Positions 23,172 to 36,522 of a stretch of 64,000 nucleotides of DNA are shown here, one piece after another. The notes beneath the pieces are model-generated. The model saw nothing but the letters and a program-made list of their open reading frames with translations. It ran no database searches and was not told the DNA's origin. Origin of the DNA: Cryptomeria japonica (taxonomy: Eukaryota > Streptophyta > Pinopsida > Cupressales > Cupressaceae). The translations under genes and the position numbers were made by a program. Every line of letters starts with the position of its first letter. Positions within the stretch are counted from its first letter, which is position 1. Location: assembly GCF_030272615.1 (NCBI RefSeq), contig NC_081414.1, positions 234,038,733 through 234,102,732 of the forward strand, in the 5' to 3' direction.

Positions 23172-23684
23172 TGCCCTAATAGCCTTAAGACCTAAATTGA
23201 GCTATGACTGCTCCATGTATTGTGATTAATGGTTGCCTTTGTGATCACTGCTCCTCTTTTGATCTCCGACTGTTAGATATGGCTTTGATATCTCCATTTT
23301 TTTTTACTCCTCAACATAGAATCATTGATATTTGTCACATTGTTTGAAGAGGAAGCATTGCATTAAGTCATACTCTCTATCCTTATCATTATGAATTAAT
23401 CGTAAAGAGTTTTGAGGAAACTTCTTATAAAAATAGTAAAATAAAATAAAAGCCTTTTCTATGTTGGACATGCATGTTTTGAAAAGATTTTTATTGATTT
23501 TGCATTCTTTCAAGCTATGATTGCATGACAAAGATAAAATCAAAGGATTCTTATGAATGACTTTGCTTTCTTCTATTATGGGAGAAGAGGGAAGGTATTA
23601 TGAAAGAAGATCTTACAGATTTGGCTCATGAGATGCATGATATAACTGTGATGAATCTCACACTAGAGTCCTTATTACGCCCTC
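23172..23684. other. Spacer between elements B and C
   Basis: AT-rich sequence resembling 1-1887 in composition. A short minus-strand open frame (23322-23543) has no recognisable feature. No gene is supported. Confidence 0.4.
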
Positions 23685-25807
23685 TATAGTACCCCTTTCT
23701 CGATTAGACTTTTATACTCGTGTTTGACTTATGTTGACTCTTTCAGTGGAAACATTATTGTGATATTTTGCTTAGACATTATGCAGTAAGTTGATATGCT
23801 TTAATTTGATTGCAGTATATGTTTCATGCAGTATTTCCTTATGGATGTTAAATGTGATTTTTATTGGATTACTGTCATGGACCAACACATTTACTTTGTT
23901 CATGCAATGCGTTATATTCATGTTTCGTGTTTGTAAGTGTATGGGGTGCGAGAGGATGATTTTCCTTCACTCACTCAGGTGAGACAAGGAACGTCATGAT
24001 TCTCCTTCATCGGTGTGTGCGTCGTGTCTTTTATATATGTCTATATGCACGTGTGGTTTTTTGATGCAGGACATTGCGGGTACAAGTATCGGGTAGGTAC
24101 GAGGTATCGACTCCACCTGGTTTCACAAGTCTGAGCATACCTTATTTGTCTGATGGGAGTGGAGATAGTTGTTAGATCCTAAAATTGACCCGCAGTTACA
24201 CTCATGTGAGTGTCGTCAGTTGGTAGTCATTTCCCGTTTGACCGGTATGCGAGTCTGGTTGCTTTGGCATTTTCATTTTGTAAGTCGTCGTGTGGTTATT
24301 TCTCGTTCTGCGTGCCTCCTGCTAATTAGAAAAGTTAGTTTGAGTAAATAGTGTTGTTTCTTATTGGTGTATTTAAATTAAATTAATATGCCTTTGTTAT
24401 TTCATGTTGGGGTATTTAAATTAAATTAATATGCCTTTGTGATTAACGATTTAGTTAAATAAATTGAGTTATTAAATTTGAATGGTTAAAGTGCATGTTA
24501 TATTTAAGAAAAGTAATTGTATTTATTTGAGAAAGGAAATAAAGTTAAAAAGTATGCTTTTAGGATTTTTAATTTATATGTTGAAGTTATTTTCAATTTA
24601 AGGAAAAAGGAATGAGAAAAAAAAGAAAATATCTCCATTGACCTTTTGGAGGAGATTAGATTTTACCTTTTTGGGGAAATTTTCTATTGGTTGAGTAAAA
24701 CTTTTAACCTTTAGGTTAAAATATTTTCATCTATTACCTGAGAGTTTACGGGAAGAGAGGAGGAAAAATTTTGGAAGCCAAGTTTTGAAAACAAAATTGG
24801 AAATTGGATTTTGGATTGAGGATTTTGTGTGCAGGTTGAAGCTCATCTCAAATTTTCTTCCAGGAGTGCATTTACAGGTAGGGTATATTTTATTCTTTCC
24901 TTTTGTTGCAAAAAAATTGAAATGTTTTAAAATATTTTTGTGTGTGTTTGGGAATTCATGAAATTCTTTTGGAAGTTTTAAATTTAGTTTGAGTTGTGGG
25001 AATAGAGTGATTTATGTTTGAGTTTATCTCTTCCCAACTTAGTTTGTTAATTTTGAAGAAATTGGTTTTTAGAACCAGAAATTTAGTTCTCTATTTGTGT
25101 TTTTTCAAGTTGAATAATTTGTGTTAAATCTCTTCATTTCTAGTTTGGAAGTAAAAGATTTATATTCTATTTGTTTGGAGATTTTCTATTGATAAAGAAC
25201 AAGGGTTATGCTGGGCAAATTTTTACAAATTGACCTCCTTGTGTGTGTTCTTGATTTCTTTTCATTTGTGTAAAAACAATGGAAATTTGGATTAAATCCT
25301 TTCTATTTTGGTTAAATTTGTTATGAATTTTGCCCAAAATCATTTGATTTGGGTCTTAATTGTATCTATTTGTAAACATAAATTTTTATTAAGAATTTTT
25401 CTTTCAAATTTTTTTTTTATGTTTACTCTGTTTTTACAAAGTGCATTTTGTGTAGGAAATTTTACCAGTAATTTTATTAAATTTTAAAAAATAAATAAAA
25501 AATAATAATATATTATATTGACCCATGTGGCAAGGGACCCACCTTCCCCCACCACGTGGGATGGTAGGCGCTACTACCATTGGTAGTCACTGCTACCCAC
25601 TACCAACAACAACCGTGTTTTAATAAAAAAAACCTGCCTGCTAAGTTTTATGTTTTGCTGTGCTTTTTGGTAGCGTTTGAAAAATGAAACGTTTCGCGAG
25701 TGAATTTATGATATTCAAATTTTTATATTTTAATAATATATATATATGTATTATTTTAAATGTAAATTTTCCTTTATGATTATTGTTAGTAAATTAGCTT
25801 TATCTAT

Positions 25808-25889
<82 letters not shown>

Positions 25890-27625
25890 AGTATATATTC
25901 GATGAATATATAATTATATACATATATTTATATTATTATATATATAATGTGATTTTTAATATTTTTTAGAAATTGTATCATTTGGGAAATTAAATTAAAT
26001 GATGCTTTTGTGGAAAATGAATTATTTTAATTTGGGATGTTTTATTCATTAAGTTATTGTGATTTTTGCTTGTTCAAAAATAAAAGGGGGCAAATTGGTT
26101 ATTTGTGGTTAGTTTAATTTCTAGCCTTATTAGATTAATGACGACTTGAATTTCTTTAATCAGTGTGGTTGTGTTTTATTAAATTTTAAATGTTGAATTG
26201 CGAGTATATAACGATTTAATTATTTTCCAAAGATTGTTTGAATTATGATCTTAGTGAATTTGGTATTTCTTAGAAAAGGGCTTATTCGTTGCAATTCTTG
26301 TAAATGTTTAGTCGTCATGTTGTAGTGGTTGTTGTACCCTCTTGACTAGGTGTTGTCCTTATAACCTTGTTGTTTTAAACCATGTTGTGTTATTTTCCAT
26401 ATGCTTAACCAAGGGTTAGTAAGATTGTGTTTTCGTCACTTGTGTTTTGTAGTGGTTATATGGTTGTCAGTATCGCCATAGGGTTCTTGTAGAGAGACCG
26501 TGTTTGTATAATGTTCTATGGGAGAGTGGCTTTCAAGTGGGGGTCGCGCCCAAAGTGGTTGGCTGGATAACCCCTCGAAAGTGAGTTAATAAGTGATAAC
26601 CTAATAATTGATTAAGAGGTGGGTAGTTCTTAAGATTAAATAAGATATTGTACCTCGCACATGGTTGAGTGCTCGTATAGACTCAAGATGCAGTGGGAAG
26701 GCATGGAATGACAAACTGACCACCTTGTCTTCACGAAGGGTTGGTAGGGTCCGCATGAGTCTTGGATGGAACTGGGGGTTCTGGAAAGGTTACCAGGATA
26801 ACCCAGGTTGGGGGCTGGGACCTATGGAGGCCTACCTAGGGTAACCATCATAAGCTATGCGATGACACTCTCTCTTTAGGGTCACTAGTGTATTATGATG
26901 TTGAGTTCACTTGGAGTATTATGGAGTCACACTTGTATTGTCGACCATGTTTTGCCTGTGCTTGCTTGAGGGTCTCCTGCTATCTCCTAGCACAGTGGGG
27001 TGATTCCATTTTGAGATCGCATGGTCGGGTGGTAGTGTCACTTCCCATCAGATGTTTATGTTTGTGCCTTCATGCAAGGATTGGCTTCACAGATATTTTT
27101 GTGGTTCGTGATTTTTTTATCATCTCATGTTGGAGATTTTTGTATTTGAGACCTACGTGGTCATTTGTATCAGTGGATTATGTTACCTTGACATTTGGTA
27201 AAGATGTAATTTTTATATGTATTATTGGAAGCCATGTAATAGATGATTAATGTAATCTTTGTTTATATGGATGTTTATTATATCAGTTATCTTTATTCAT
27301 TGTGCAAATGCTTACTTGAAAATAAATATATTTTAATACTTTTAATCTTTCAATGATGAAATTTATTGTATGAATATGGTTTATTGTGTTCAATAAGTAA
27401 TTGATGGATAATTGGATTAACCTTAATAATAAATTTAACATTTCGAATAATTCTTCATTGGTAACCCTTTAGGAATTCTTTGTGTTAGACTTCCTCTTGT
27501 GTAATAAATGTGCAACGTAGTAATTAAAGCACTTTATGTGGTTTCTACTTTAAAAAAATAAATATTTCACCCTTAGTTGGTTAGTTGTGTGGTTTTTCCT
27601 TTAGGGTTCCTAGTGGGGCATTACA
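23685..27625 (+). repeat. Element C 5' LTR, 3.9 kb
   Basis: It begins TATAGTACCCC (the 3' copy has the canonical TGTAGTACCCC at 31664) and ends GGGGCATTACA just before the primer-binding site. It matches 31664-33554 and then 60928-61217. No coding gene is seen; the open frames at 26888-27250 and elsewhere have no recognisable domain. Length over 3 kb is usual for Tekay/Del elements. Confidence 0.9.
25811..25888. repeat. (GT)n microsatellite in the element C 5' LTR
   Basis: An uninterrupted run of about 37 TG/GT dinucleotides. The homologous region of the 3' LTR is beyond the sequence retained in this window. A separate, shorter GT run lies at about 31994-32024 in the 3' LTR. Confidence 0.95.
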
Positions 27626-27627
27626 TT

Positions 27628-27641
27628 TGGTATCAGAGCCC
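27628..27641 (+). promoter_or_regulatory. Element C primer-binding site (tRNA-iMet type)
   Basis: TGGTATCAGAGCC begins two bases after the 5' LTR end. This is the standard plant initiator-methionine tRNA complement. Confidence 0.9.
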
Positions 27642-27780
27642 ATGTTTCAACACTGGGTACTCTAGTTTTAAATTGAGCCCATTCAACTTGATCTTTTGTT
27701 TAGGTCTTAGTGTTTGTGTTTCCCTTGTCAGTATCCTTGTTGTAGATCTAAAGCTTTTTCTCTTGTACAATGATAGGATC

Positions 27781-29060
27781 ATGGATAGGAAATCCAAAGG
27801 TGGTGGTCATGTTGGTGGCTACAATTGAGGTAGAGGTGGGGGACGTGGTCGAGGTTCAGGTCGTCATAGTCCTTCACCACAACCCACTCATGTGAGTGAG
27901 GAGAAAGATCAGTCTGTTCATCAGAATGAGCAGCATGCAGCAGAGTAGGTTCCCGAAAGGGAAGAGTTGAGGCAGATGTTCCAAGAGGTGTTAACCAGAC
28001 TAGGCCCTAGACCTGAGGCCGAACAACCTATCCATGCTCAGGTGGGAGAGTTGCATCAGTAGAATCTTGAGGAGAGGGAGAGGGAGAGGTCTCCTAGGAG
28101 GAGAGAGGTCTCAATGGACCATGACTCAATTACTTTGGGGCACATGAGAGATTTGATGAGATCCCATCCTCCTTCCTTTGGCGGTTTGGGTACCGGTCTT
28201 GAGGCAGAGACCTGGTTGATTAGTTTAGATCGATGTTTTTCCATGCATCCGTATGGCAGTAACACCAAGGCCATATGCGCCATCATGCGTATCGAGAGTT
28301 TTGCTTCTATCTGGTGGAGTTTTGAGGAAGAGAGGATCGGTTTGAACATTAACACCGTGTCTTGAGAGATTTTCCAGGAGAGATTTAGGGCATGCTTTCT
28401 CTCACCTTAGTGGAGACAGTCTCAAGCAGATGAGTTTTATGCATTATGCCAGTTCGACATGTATGTGGATCAATTTGAGCATAGGTTTTATGAGCTCAAA
28501 CAGTACGCTGGTATTGGGAATGACTAGGCGATGCTAGTCTAACACTTCTTGAGGGGTCTAAATGACCGCATCAGTGGAGGAGTAAGAGTGTTTGAGCCTA
28601 TTTTAGTAGAGGTAGTTGTGGCAAAAGCCAGGCTGGTAGAGCAGAATCTTGACCGTGCTCATGGTGGTCAGTTTGGAGTGCAGATTGGGAGTGTGCCTTA
28701 CAGTGGTTCCAGAGTTAGAGGGAATCAATCCCAGACGACTGCACCTTTTAGGAGTTCTCAGGCACCCGCTAAGGGTGGGCAACAACAACAGAGTTTTCAG
28801 CCAAGGCCGAAGCAGTTTTAGGGCCAGCAGGGTGACAACTCTCAACCTAAGAAGAATAGGATCTGGCAGAGGAGTAGGCAAGGCTTTCCAGGGTAGTCCT
28901 CTCAGGGTGCATCTCAGGCCCCTAGTAGGGGAAGCTTCCAACAATCCAGTGGGTCGTCTGGAGGTAGAGGACCTAGTAGGGGAGCTTGCTTCTCCTGTGG
29001 TCAATTTGGCCACATAGTCGCTCAATGCCCTCAGCGTTCTCATCAGACAAGTAGTCAGAG
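27781..29060 (+). pseudogene. Element C gag
   Basis: It starts MDRKSKGGGHVGG at 27781 and is soon stopped (TGA at 27826, probably from CGA). The capsid-like region SFGGLGTGLEAETWLISLDR and MRIESFASIWW lies at 28160-28330. The middle region ends FLRGLNDRIS, followed by a Gln/Ser-rich linker and a CCHC zinc knuckle CFSCGQFGHIVAQC at about 28988-29030. At least five in-frame stops are seen. Gag would form the particle and bind RNA. Confidence 0.85.
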
Positions 29061-29085
29061 GCTAACAACATTAGAACCGATAATG

Positions 29086-29940
29086 GGGGATGCTGGTAGA
29101 TACCATAGAGTTTTTGCGATGGTTGATGACCATCAGGTCGAGCACTAGGGTATAGTGATCAAGACTGTAGGTGTGTGGGGTGGTATTCCTATCTCTGTAC
29201 ATTTTTACTCAAATGCTTCTGATTCTTTCATTTCTTCCTCCATTGTGGAGTGGTGCGACTCGCGTCTGCTAAGAAGGCGGATAGGTGGAAAGTAGAGTTG
29301 GCTACCGGTTTGCGTGTGTCCATAGATACCTTCATTCTTAGTTGTGAGTTGGATCTAGGACCCTTTGTTACTTCAGTTGACCTTTGAGTCATTCCTTTGG
29401 GGTCTTATGGAGTTGTGTTGGAGATAGATTGGTTAGCATCTCATGGTGCTCATGTAGACTATCATCAGAAGACAATGGAGTGTTTAGATGATCATGGCAA
29501 GAAAGTGGGGGATGTTGGTAGATCCCATAGAGTTTTTGCGATGGTTGATGACCGTTAGGCCGAGCACCAAGGTACGATGATTGTGATTGTAGGTTTGTGG
29601 GGTGGTATTCCTATCTCTGTACATTTTTACTCTGATGCTTCTGATTCTTTCATTTCTTCCTCCATTATGGAGCAGTGCAGGCTTGCGTCTGCAAAGAAGG
29701 CAGATAGGTGGAAAGTAGAGCTGGCTACTGGTTTGTGTGTGTTCGTAGATACCTTCATTCCCAGTTGTGAGTTGGTTCCAGGACCCTTTGTTACTTCAGT
29801 TGACCTTCGAGTCATTCCTTTGGGGTCTTATGGAGTTGTGTTGGGGATGGATTGGTTAGCATCTCATGGTGCTCATGTAGACTGTCATCAAAAGACAATG
29901 GAGTTTTTAGATGATCATGGCAGGAAAGTGGGAATCGTTG
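29086..29940 (+). repeat. Tandem duplication of the element C protease domain (about 423 bp unit)
   Basis: Units 29086-29508 and 29509-29940 both start GGGGGATG(C/T)TGGTAGAT and run through the protease coding region to GATCATGGCA(A/G)GAAAGTGGG. The offset is 423 bp, a multiple of three. The first copy has a one-base change of frame and a stop; the second is the open one. The copies differ by scattered substitutions, so the duplication is not recent. Confidence 0.85.
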
Positions 29941-30300
29941 GAGTTCAGAGATCAATATCCTTACGTATGATTTTTTCTATGCAACTTAAGCGGTGTATGC
30001 ATCGAGGGTGTCATCTTTTTGCAGTTGCTCTTGAGGATGTGGATGAGGAAGAGAGTCAAGAAATTGCTCTTGATGGTCACCCTATTCTTCAAGAGTATGC
30101 TGATGTGTTTCCTATGGATATTCCTAGTATGCCTCTGAAGTGGGACATAGACTTTCACATTGACTTGGTTCCTGGTGCAGAACCTATTTTGAGAGCTCCA
30201 TATCAGATGACTACTTAGGAGTTGAGTAAGCTGAAGTTGCAGATGGAGGAATTGATGGCCAAGGGGTTCATTTGTCCTAGTATTTCTCCTTGGGGTGCAC
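29577..30300 (+). pseudogene. Element C protease and truncated RT
   Basis: A 213-codon frame covers the retropepsin-like domain (HFYSDASDSFISSS at the position of the usual DSGATHSFIS site, then VVLGMDWLASHGAHVDC) and the start of RT (DFHIDLVPGAEPILRAPYQM, and after a TAG, ELMAKGFICPSISPWGA). The catalytic Asp site is altered (SDAS in place of DSGA). RT stops at about 30300 and the rest of RT and RNase H are absent: the sequence passes directly to the region in front of integrase. Confidence 0.85.
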
Positions 30301-30319
30301 TAGATATTTTGGATATAAC

Positions 30320-31628
30320 CTTGAGGCAGATGGTCTTCTTTGACATCTTGGACAGATCTATGTACCTCCTTTGGATGGGCTTCGTATTTTGATCATGACT
30401 GAGGCACATCGTGCACCTTATTTGGCACACCCTGGTGTCAAGAAGATGCACGCAGATCTTAGATAGATATATCATTGGGCTGGTATGAAATGTGACATTG
30501 CTGATTTTGTGTCGAAGTGTTTAGAATGTCAACGAGTGAAGGCGGAGCATCAACACCTTGCAGGACTTTTACAGCCTAATTTGGTACCGGATTGGAAATG
30601 GGATATCATTTCCATGGATTTCATAGTGGGGTTGCCTGTTTCTTTGCGTCATCATGATGCCATCATGGTCATTATTGATAGATTGACCAAAGTTGCTCAT
30701 TTTGTTCCTATTCAATCTTCCTATACAGCAACAATGGTGGCATGAGTTTTCTTGGAAGATGTGGTGAGGTTGCATGAGATTCCTAGGCAGATCATTTCCG
30801 ATAGAGATCCTATCTTTACTTCAGCATGCTTTAGGGGCCCAGTTGAACTTTAGTTCAGCTTATCACCTAGAGACCGATGGTCAGATTGAGCGTGTGAATC
30901 AAGTCTTGGAGGACATGCTTCACATGTATGTTATGGACCAATAGTTGCGCTGGGAGGAATATCTATGGCTTGTGGAGTTTTCTTATAACAATGGATATCA
31001 CAACTCCATAGGAATGTCTCCCTTCCAGGCATTGTATGGTCATCCTTTCCGTACTCCTTTGAGTTGGGATCGGTTAGAGGATAGGGTGTGTTGAGGATCG
31101 GATATGCTTTGAGAGATGGAGCAACAGGTTGACTAGATTCGTGGGCATTTGGTAGCTACTTAGGATAGGCAAAAGAAGTATGTCGATGCTCATAGAGTGG
31201 ATCACCAGTTTTTTGTTGGTGACCGTATGTTCTTGAGAGTGCGTTCGCAGAAGAGTTCGATCCGTTATGGAAAGGGTTCTAAGTTGGCACCTCGTTTTGT
31301 TGGCCCTTTTGAGATCCTTGAGAGGATAAGACCTATTGCGTACCATCTTGCTTTGTCATCAAGCCTATCCCGCATCCACAATGTTTTTCATTTTTTTGTT
31401 CTTGGACCTTATCATCCTGATGTGACCCATGTTCTTGATTGGAACACTTTGCAGGTCAAGGACATACAACTTTCCATGGATCCTGTGCGCATTCTTCAAC
31501 GTTGGGATTTGACCCTCAGGGGTCATACCATCAACCAGGTAAGGGTCCTATGGGACCCAAATGATGAGACCTCAATGACTTGGGAGGATGCAGCGAAGAT
31601 GAGAGAGCTCTATTCTTATATCTTTTAG
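30320..31628 (+). pseudogene. Element C integrase with chromodomain-like C-terminus
   Basis: The zinc-binding part is HRAPYLAHPGVKKMHADL, then CLECQRVKAEH. The core has SMDFIVGLP, ISDRDPIFTS and TDGQIERVN, giving the Asp-Asp-Glu set. TAG stops lie near 30464, 30744, 30853 and 30943, with more at 31093-31160. The final open frame 31197-31628 holds the GPFEILERI-type C-terminal domain and ends VRVLWDPNDETSMTWEDAAK, which resembles the reduced chromodomain of Tekay-type chromoviruses, which targets insertion to heterochromatin. Confidence 0.85.
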
Positions 31629-31647
31629 GCTTCCAGGAGTAAGCCTA

Positions 31648-31663
31648 GTTTTGGGGGGGAGGA
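31648..31663 (+). promoter_or_regulatory. Element C polypurine tract
   Basis: TTTTGGGGGGGAGGA directly precedes the 3' LTR start TGTAGTACCCC, the expected place for the plus-strand primer. Confidence 0.85.
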
Positions 31664-31989
31664 TGTAGTACCCCTTTCTTGATCAAATTTTTAGACTCAT
31701 GTTTGACTTATGTTGACTCTTTCAGTGGAAACATTATTGTGATATTTTGCTTAGACATTATGCAGTATGGTGATATGCTTTAATTTGATTGTAGTATATG
31801 TTTCATGTAGTATTTCCTTATGGATGTTAAATGTATTTTTTATCAGATTATTGTCATGGACTGACACATTTACTTTGTTCATGCAATGCGTTATATTCAT
31901 GTTTCATGTTTGTAAGTGTATGGGGTGCGAGGGGATGATTTTCCTTCACTCACTCCGGTGAGATAGGGAACATCATGATTCTCCTTCAT

Positions 31990-32025
<36 letters not shown>

Positions 32026-33554
32026 ACGTGTGGTTATTTGTTGCAGGACATTGCAGGTGCAAGTACTAGGTAGGTATGGAGTATCGACTCCACCTGGTTT
32101 CACAGGTCTGAGCATACCTTATTTGTTCGATGGGAGTGAAGGAGATAGTTGTTAGATCCTAAAATTGACCTACAGTTACACTCATATGAGTGTTGTCAAT
32201 CGATAGTGATTTCCTGTTTGACTGGTATGCAAGTTTGGTTGCTTTGGCATTATCATTTTGTGAGTCGTGGTGTGGTTATTTCTCGTTTTGCATGCCTCCT
32301 GCTAGTTAGAAAAGTTAGTTTGAATAAATAGTGTTGTTTCTTATTGGTGTATTTAAATTAAATTAATATGCCTTTGTTATTTCATGTTGGGGTATTTAAA
32401 TTAAATTAATATGCCTTTGTGATTAATGATTTAGTTAAATAAATTGAGTTATTAAATTTATATGGTTAAAGAGCATGCTATATTTAAGAAAAGTAATTGT
32501 ATTTATTTGAGAAAGGAAATAAAGTTAAAAAGTATGCTTTTAGAATTTTTAATTTATATGTTGAAGTTATTTTCAATTTAAGGAAAAAAGAATGAGAAAA
32601 ATAGAAAATATCTCCATTGACCTTTTGTAGGAGATTAGATTTTACCTTTTTGGGGAAATTTTCTATTGGTTGAATAAAAAATTGAACCTAAAAGTTTTAG
32701 GTTAAAATATTTTCATATATTACCTAGAGTTCATGGGAAGAGAGGAAGAAAAATTTTGGAAGCCAAGTTTTGAAAACAAAATTGGAAATTGGATTTTGGA
32801 TTGAGGATTTGGTGTGCAGGTTAAAGCTCATCTCAAATTTTCTTCTAGGAGTGAATTTACAGGTTGGGTAGATTTTATTCTTTCCTTTTGTTGCAAAAAT
32901 TTGAAATGTTTTAAAATCTTCCTGTGTGTGTGTTTGGGAATTCATGAAATTATTTTGGAAGTTTTAAATTTAGTTTGATTTGTGGAAATAGAGTGATTTA
33001 TGCTGGAGTTAATCTCTTCCCACCTTAGTTCGTTAATTTTGAAGAAATTGGTTTTTAGAACCAGAAATTTATTTCTCTGTTTGTGTTTTTCAAGTTGAAT
33101 AATTTGTGTTAAATCTCTTCATTTCTAGTTGAGAAGTAATAGATTTATTTTCTATTTGTTTGGATATTTTCTATTGATAAAGAACAAGGGTTATGCTGGC
33201 CAAATTTTTACAAATTGACCTCCCTGTGTGTGTTCTTGATTTCTTTTCATTTGTGTAAAAACAATGGAAATTTGGATTAAATCCTATCTATTTTGGTTAA
33301 ATTTGTTATGAATTTTGCCCAAAATCATTTGATTTGGGTCTTAATTGTATCTATTTGTAAACATAATTTTTCATTAAGAATTTTTCTTTCATTTTTTTTT
33401 TGTTTACTCTCTTTTTACAGAGTGCATTTTGTGCAAGAAATTTTACCATTAATTTATTAAATTTAAAAAAAAAATAAAAAAAATAAAATATTATATTGAC
33501 CCACGTGGCAGGGGACCCACCTTCCCCCACCACGTGGGATGGTAGGCGCTACTA
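31664..33554 (+). repeat. Element C 3' LTR, first segment
   Basis: It matches 23685-25575 with substitutions and small indels and carries a (GT)n run at about 31994-32024. It stops at GGCGCTACTA where insertion X begins; the LTR continues from CTACCATTGG at 60928. Confidence 0.9.
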
Positions 33555-34602
33555 TCGGTTGATGACTATTTTTGACACACCCGCCAATAGTCAGGTAGCG
33601 AATGTGAACACTCACCACCTCTCCTTAAAAGAAATGAATTTGGGAAAACTCACTACCCCAAGGTTTCTATAGTCGGGTCAAGATGGTGATGGGCAGCCCA
33701 ATGGTTGATGTGGTTGTACCTGTTAAGGGGCCTGTTGGTTGAAACTAAATCTCGCTGGTTATGGATAATTGCACTTCCTTTCTTTTTGTGTTTTTATGGT
33801 TTAAGATTCTCTGGGAAATAAAATACGAAGCGTAAAGGGGAACAAGAAAATAACAATAAAAACCAATATAATAACAACTTAATGAACTACTCAATTAGTT
33901 CCCTGCAATCTAAGAAATTGTCAAATAATCCAAGTTAGCATTCAACAACGGATCTCCAGAAAACCTGCAAAATCATCAATTTCACAAATTTATGGAAATA
34001 AAATCATCAATATGGCCTATCACAATAATTCTCATACACCACTGATGTGTGCAATATGATTCATAAAGTGATAAACAAAAATATTAAACCACATTGCTAA
34101 TTCCAAATAATAGACATTACCATATTACACAGAATAATTTGGTAGAATATAAATGTAGATCAAACAATCTACAAGTTGTTTCTCATATTAATTTGAATGA
34201 ATGTATAACAAAAATAACTCAAACTTCTTAACAATCTACAAAATATTCTAAAATCTCTAAGTGGGCCACAAATCATGAATTTGGGGACCCTTACAAATGA
34301 ATCCAACTTCTCAATTTATAGAAGTTCTCTGCCTTATTATCTAGGTAATAAACCTACCCTAAATTAAGAACTAAAACTAGGAGTCGCAGTTAACTTGCAA
34401 GTTTCTGCCTTGACACTCCATTTAACAACTACGAAACGAGGACTGCATGAGCACTACGAAGACCATGTTGGGTGAGCCACGTTTTTGTAGTCATGCATAA
34501 TTTCTTTCAAAATTGGAACTTGAGTAGGAGCTGCAGCTGAAAATACAAGATTAAGGAATTACGAAAAAGCTTTTCCATCTTTAGCAATTATGCATTTATT
34601 CC
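33555..34602. other. Left arm of insertion X, no gene seen
   Basis: AT-rich sequence downstream (3') of the X gene. No open frame of note and no recognisable repeat. It probably holds the 3' untranslated region and the left terminus of X. Confidence 0.4.
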
Positions 34603-35033
34603 TTATTTCTTGGCAAAAACTCTATACTTATCAACTATACATGCAACTTCTTGAACTAGAGGATCAACTACGTGCTTAACTCTAAATTTATATTTCTTCA
34701 AAACTTCATCTGCATGCATTCTCCCCTCCTCTAACTCCTTCACCATGCCTGCCACCTCCTGACACTAAGTAATCAGATATGTATACCTGTCCATGAGGGT
34801 GACATCAAATTGGACCGAGGGTCCTAGGTGTTGCGCGTCATATGCATCCCACTGATCCGAAACTTGTTGTTGCTCCATTATTCTTGTATTAGCTAATCTG
34901 AGGCCAAAGGATCCTAGCATATCCTTTACAAAACTCTCATACGACAAAATTTCCATGAGGAGAGGGTCCCAAATCTCCGTCATATCCCCGATATACTGCT
35001 GAAGCATTTCAATCTTCAGCTCCAACATGTACA
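34603..35033 (-). pseudogene. X gene copy 2, C-terminal part (left of element A)
   Basis: In-frame continuation of the X protein on the minus strand from the element A insertion point to TAA at 34603-34605. It reads VYMLELKIEMLQQYIGDMTE, then a helical region, with one internal TAG near 34765, and ends VACIVDKYRVFAKK. The reading frame abuts 53355 once element A and one TSD copy are removed. The helical, charge-rich pattern suggests a coiled coil. Function unknown. Confidence 0.65.
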
Positions 35034-35038
35034 CATAT

Positions 35039-36518
35039 TGTAGACGTATAAAAATGACCACATTCCCAAATGAATATTTTATGTTCATTTCTCTATTTGA
35101 TTAAATCCAATTTAATTAAATTACCCGCATTCCTCTATTTAATTAAGTAAATTACTCAATTTATTTAAATTAAATTCATTATACCATTTAATGAATAAAT
35201 CATTTTATTTAATTAAATCCCCCCTATCCACTTTTAATTAAATTCAAATTTAATTAAATAAGTTATCCCAAATTGAATAAATCTAATTTATTTAATTTCT
35301 CCAAATTGTAACCAAATTGAATGAAAATCATTTAATTCAATTAAATCCTATTATCCCCCCCATCCACTTGCAAAATCTCAAACCCCTTCCTAATCCCTTC
35401 TAGAATCTTCTAATCGCTTCTAATTAACCTAACCCTCCTCTAAACTTTGTCACATCCCTAAGCAAAGGGAAGTCACTTCTCAAAAACCTTAAAGTCTTTG
35501 ATAACCATTAAAGGTTTTCAACCTTCAACCACTAAATCCTCAAAGTCTTTGAAAACCATTGAAGGCTTTCAACCTTCAACCACTTAATCCCCAAAGTCTC
35601 TAATAACCATTAATGGTTAACTCAAACCCTCCCACATGGTTAAAACATTTGTTTTAACTCAACCTCTACCCAACCCAAAGGTCTCATCAGGCCTTTAATG
35701 CTTTGACCATGATTATCTCTTAATCATTTGCACAAAGGTTTATCCTTGAATTAATTCTTAATCCAATGGATAATCCTAACTTAGACTTGACCCTTAGCCT
35801 TTAGATAACCATGAGGTCTTCTCAGACCTTTAATGTCGCCAACTTCTTCTCTCAACCCAATCCTATGTTGACACTTGTCACCATTTCATTGGTGCCAATT
35901 GTGCACATGGATCCCCAACTTTCAAACTTGGCCCTTGATTAAACCATTCAATCTTGACCATCCATTGCCCTGTTTATGCTATAAATAGAGCTCTCATTCC
36001 TCCATTCTCAACAATCATCTTTCAAATTTGAAGCATTACACTTATGCTCAAATTCTTTCAAGCTTTCATATCATTTTATGCTCATCATTTAGCCTCTTTT
36101 AAATCAGGAAGTAGACTAAATATGCATGTTTAGAATAATTTCTTTATCATTTTAGTTCAATCATAGACTAAATATAGTATGCTAGGATAGTATTCATACT
36201 AATCTCGTCATCTTATCATCTAGTTTATTGCATTCCTAGCATCATGCATAGCTTAGAATGCATCTCATACTAAAATCAATCAAAGCATCCCTCGTTCTTG
36301 CATTTGCCATCCCTGAACCATTTTGCTCAGTGATCTGAGAGCAAAACATTGGTTTGAGGGACATTGTGAGATAGAGAACCATGGGACCCTCCTTGGGAAG
36401 CTGAGTAATATGTTATTACTCCATAGCTTGCATCAAGAAGTCCTGTGTGTGTGTGTGGACTAGTATTCTAACATATTTTCACATATTAAGTTTTATTCGC
36501 CCACTTTTCCCGCATACA
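35039..36518 (+). repeat. Element A 5' LTR
   Basis: TATAAATAG at 35980-35988 is the likely promoter of the genomic RNA; the same box lies at 52813 in the 3' LTR and, inverted, at 61747-61754 in element D. Inside is a run of internal repeats of the type AACCATTAAAGGTTTTCAACC (35500-35620). The LTR ends CATACA just before the primer-binding site. Confidence 0.95.
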
Positions 36519-36522
36519 TTTT

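Noticed and set aside
26888-27250. 120-codon open frame inside the element C 5' LTR
   Set aside because: It lies in LTR sequence and has no recognisable domain; it is probably chance.
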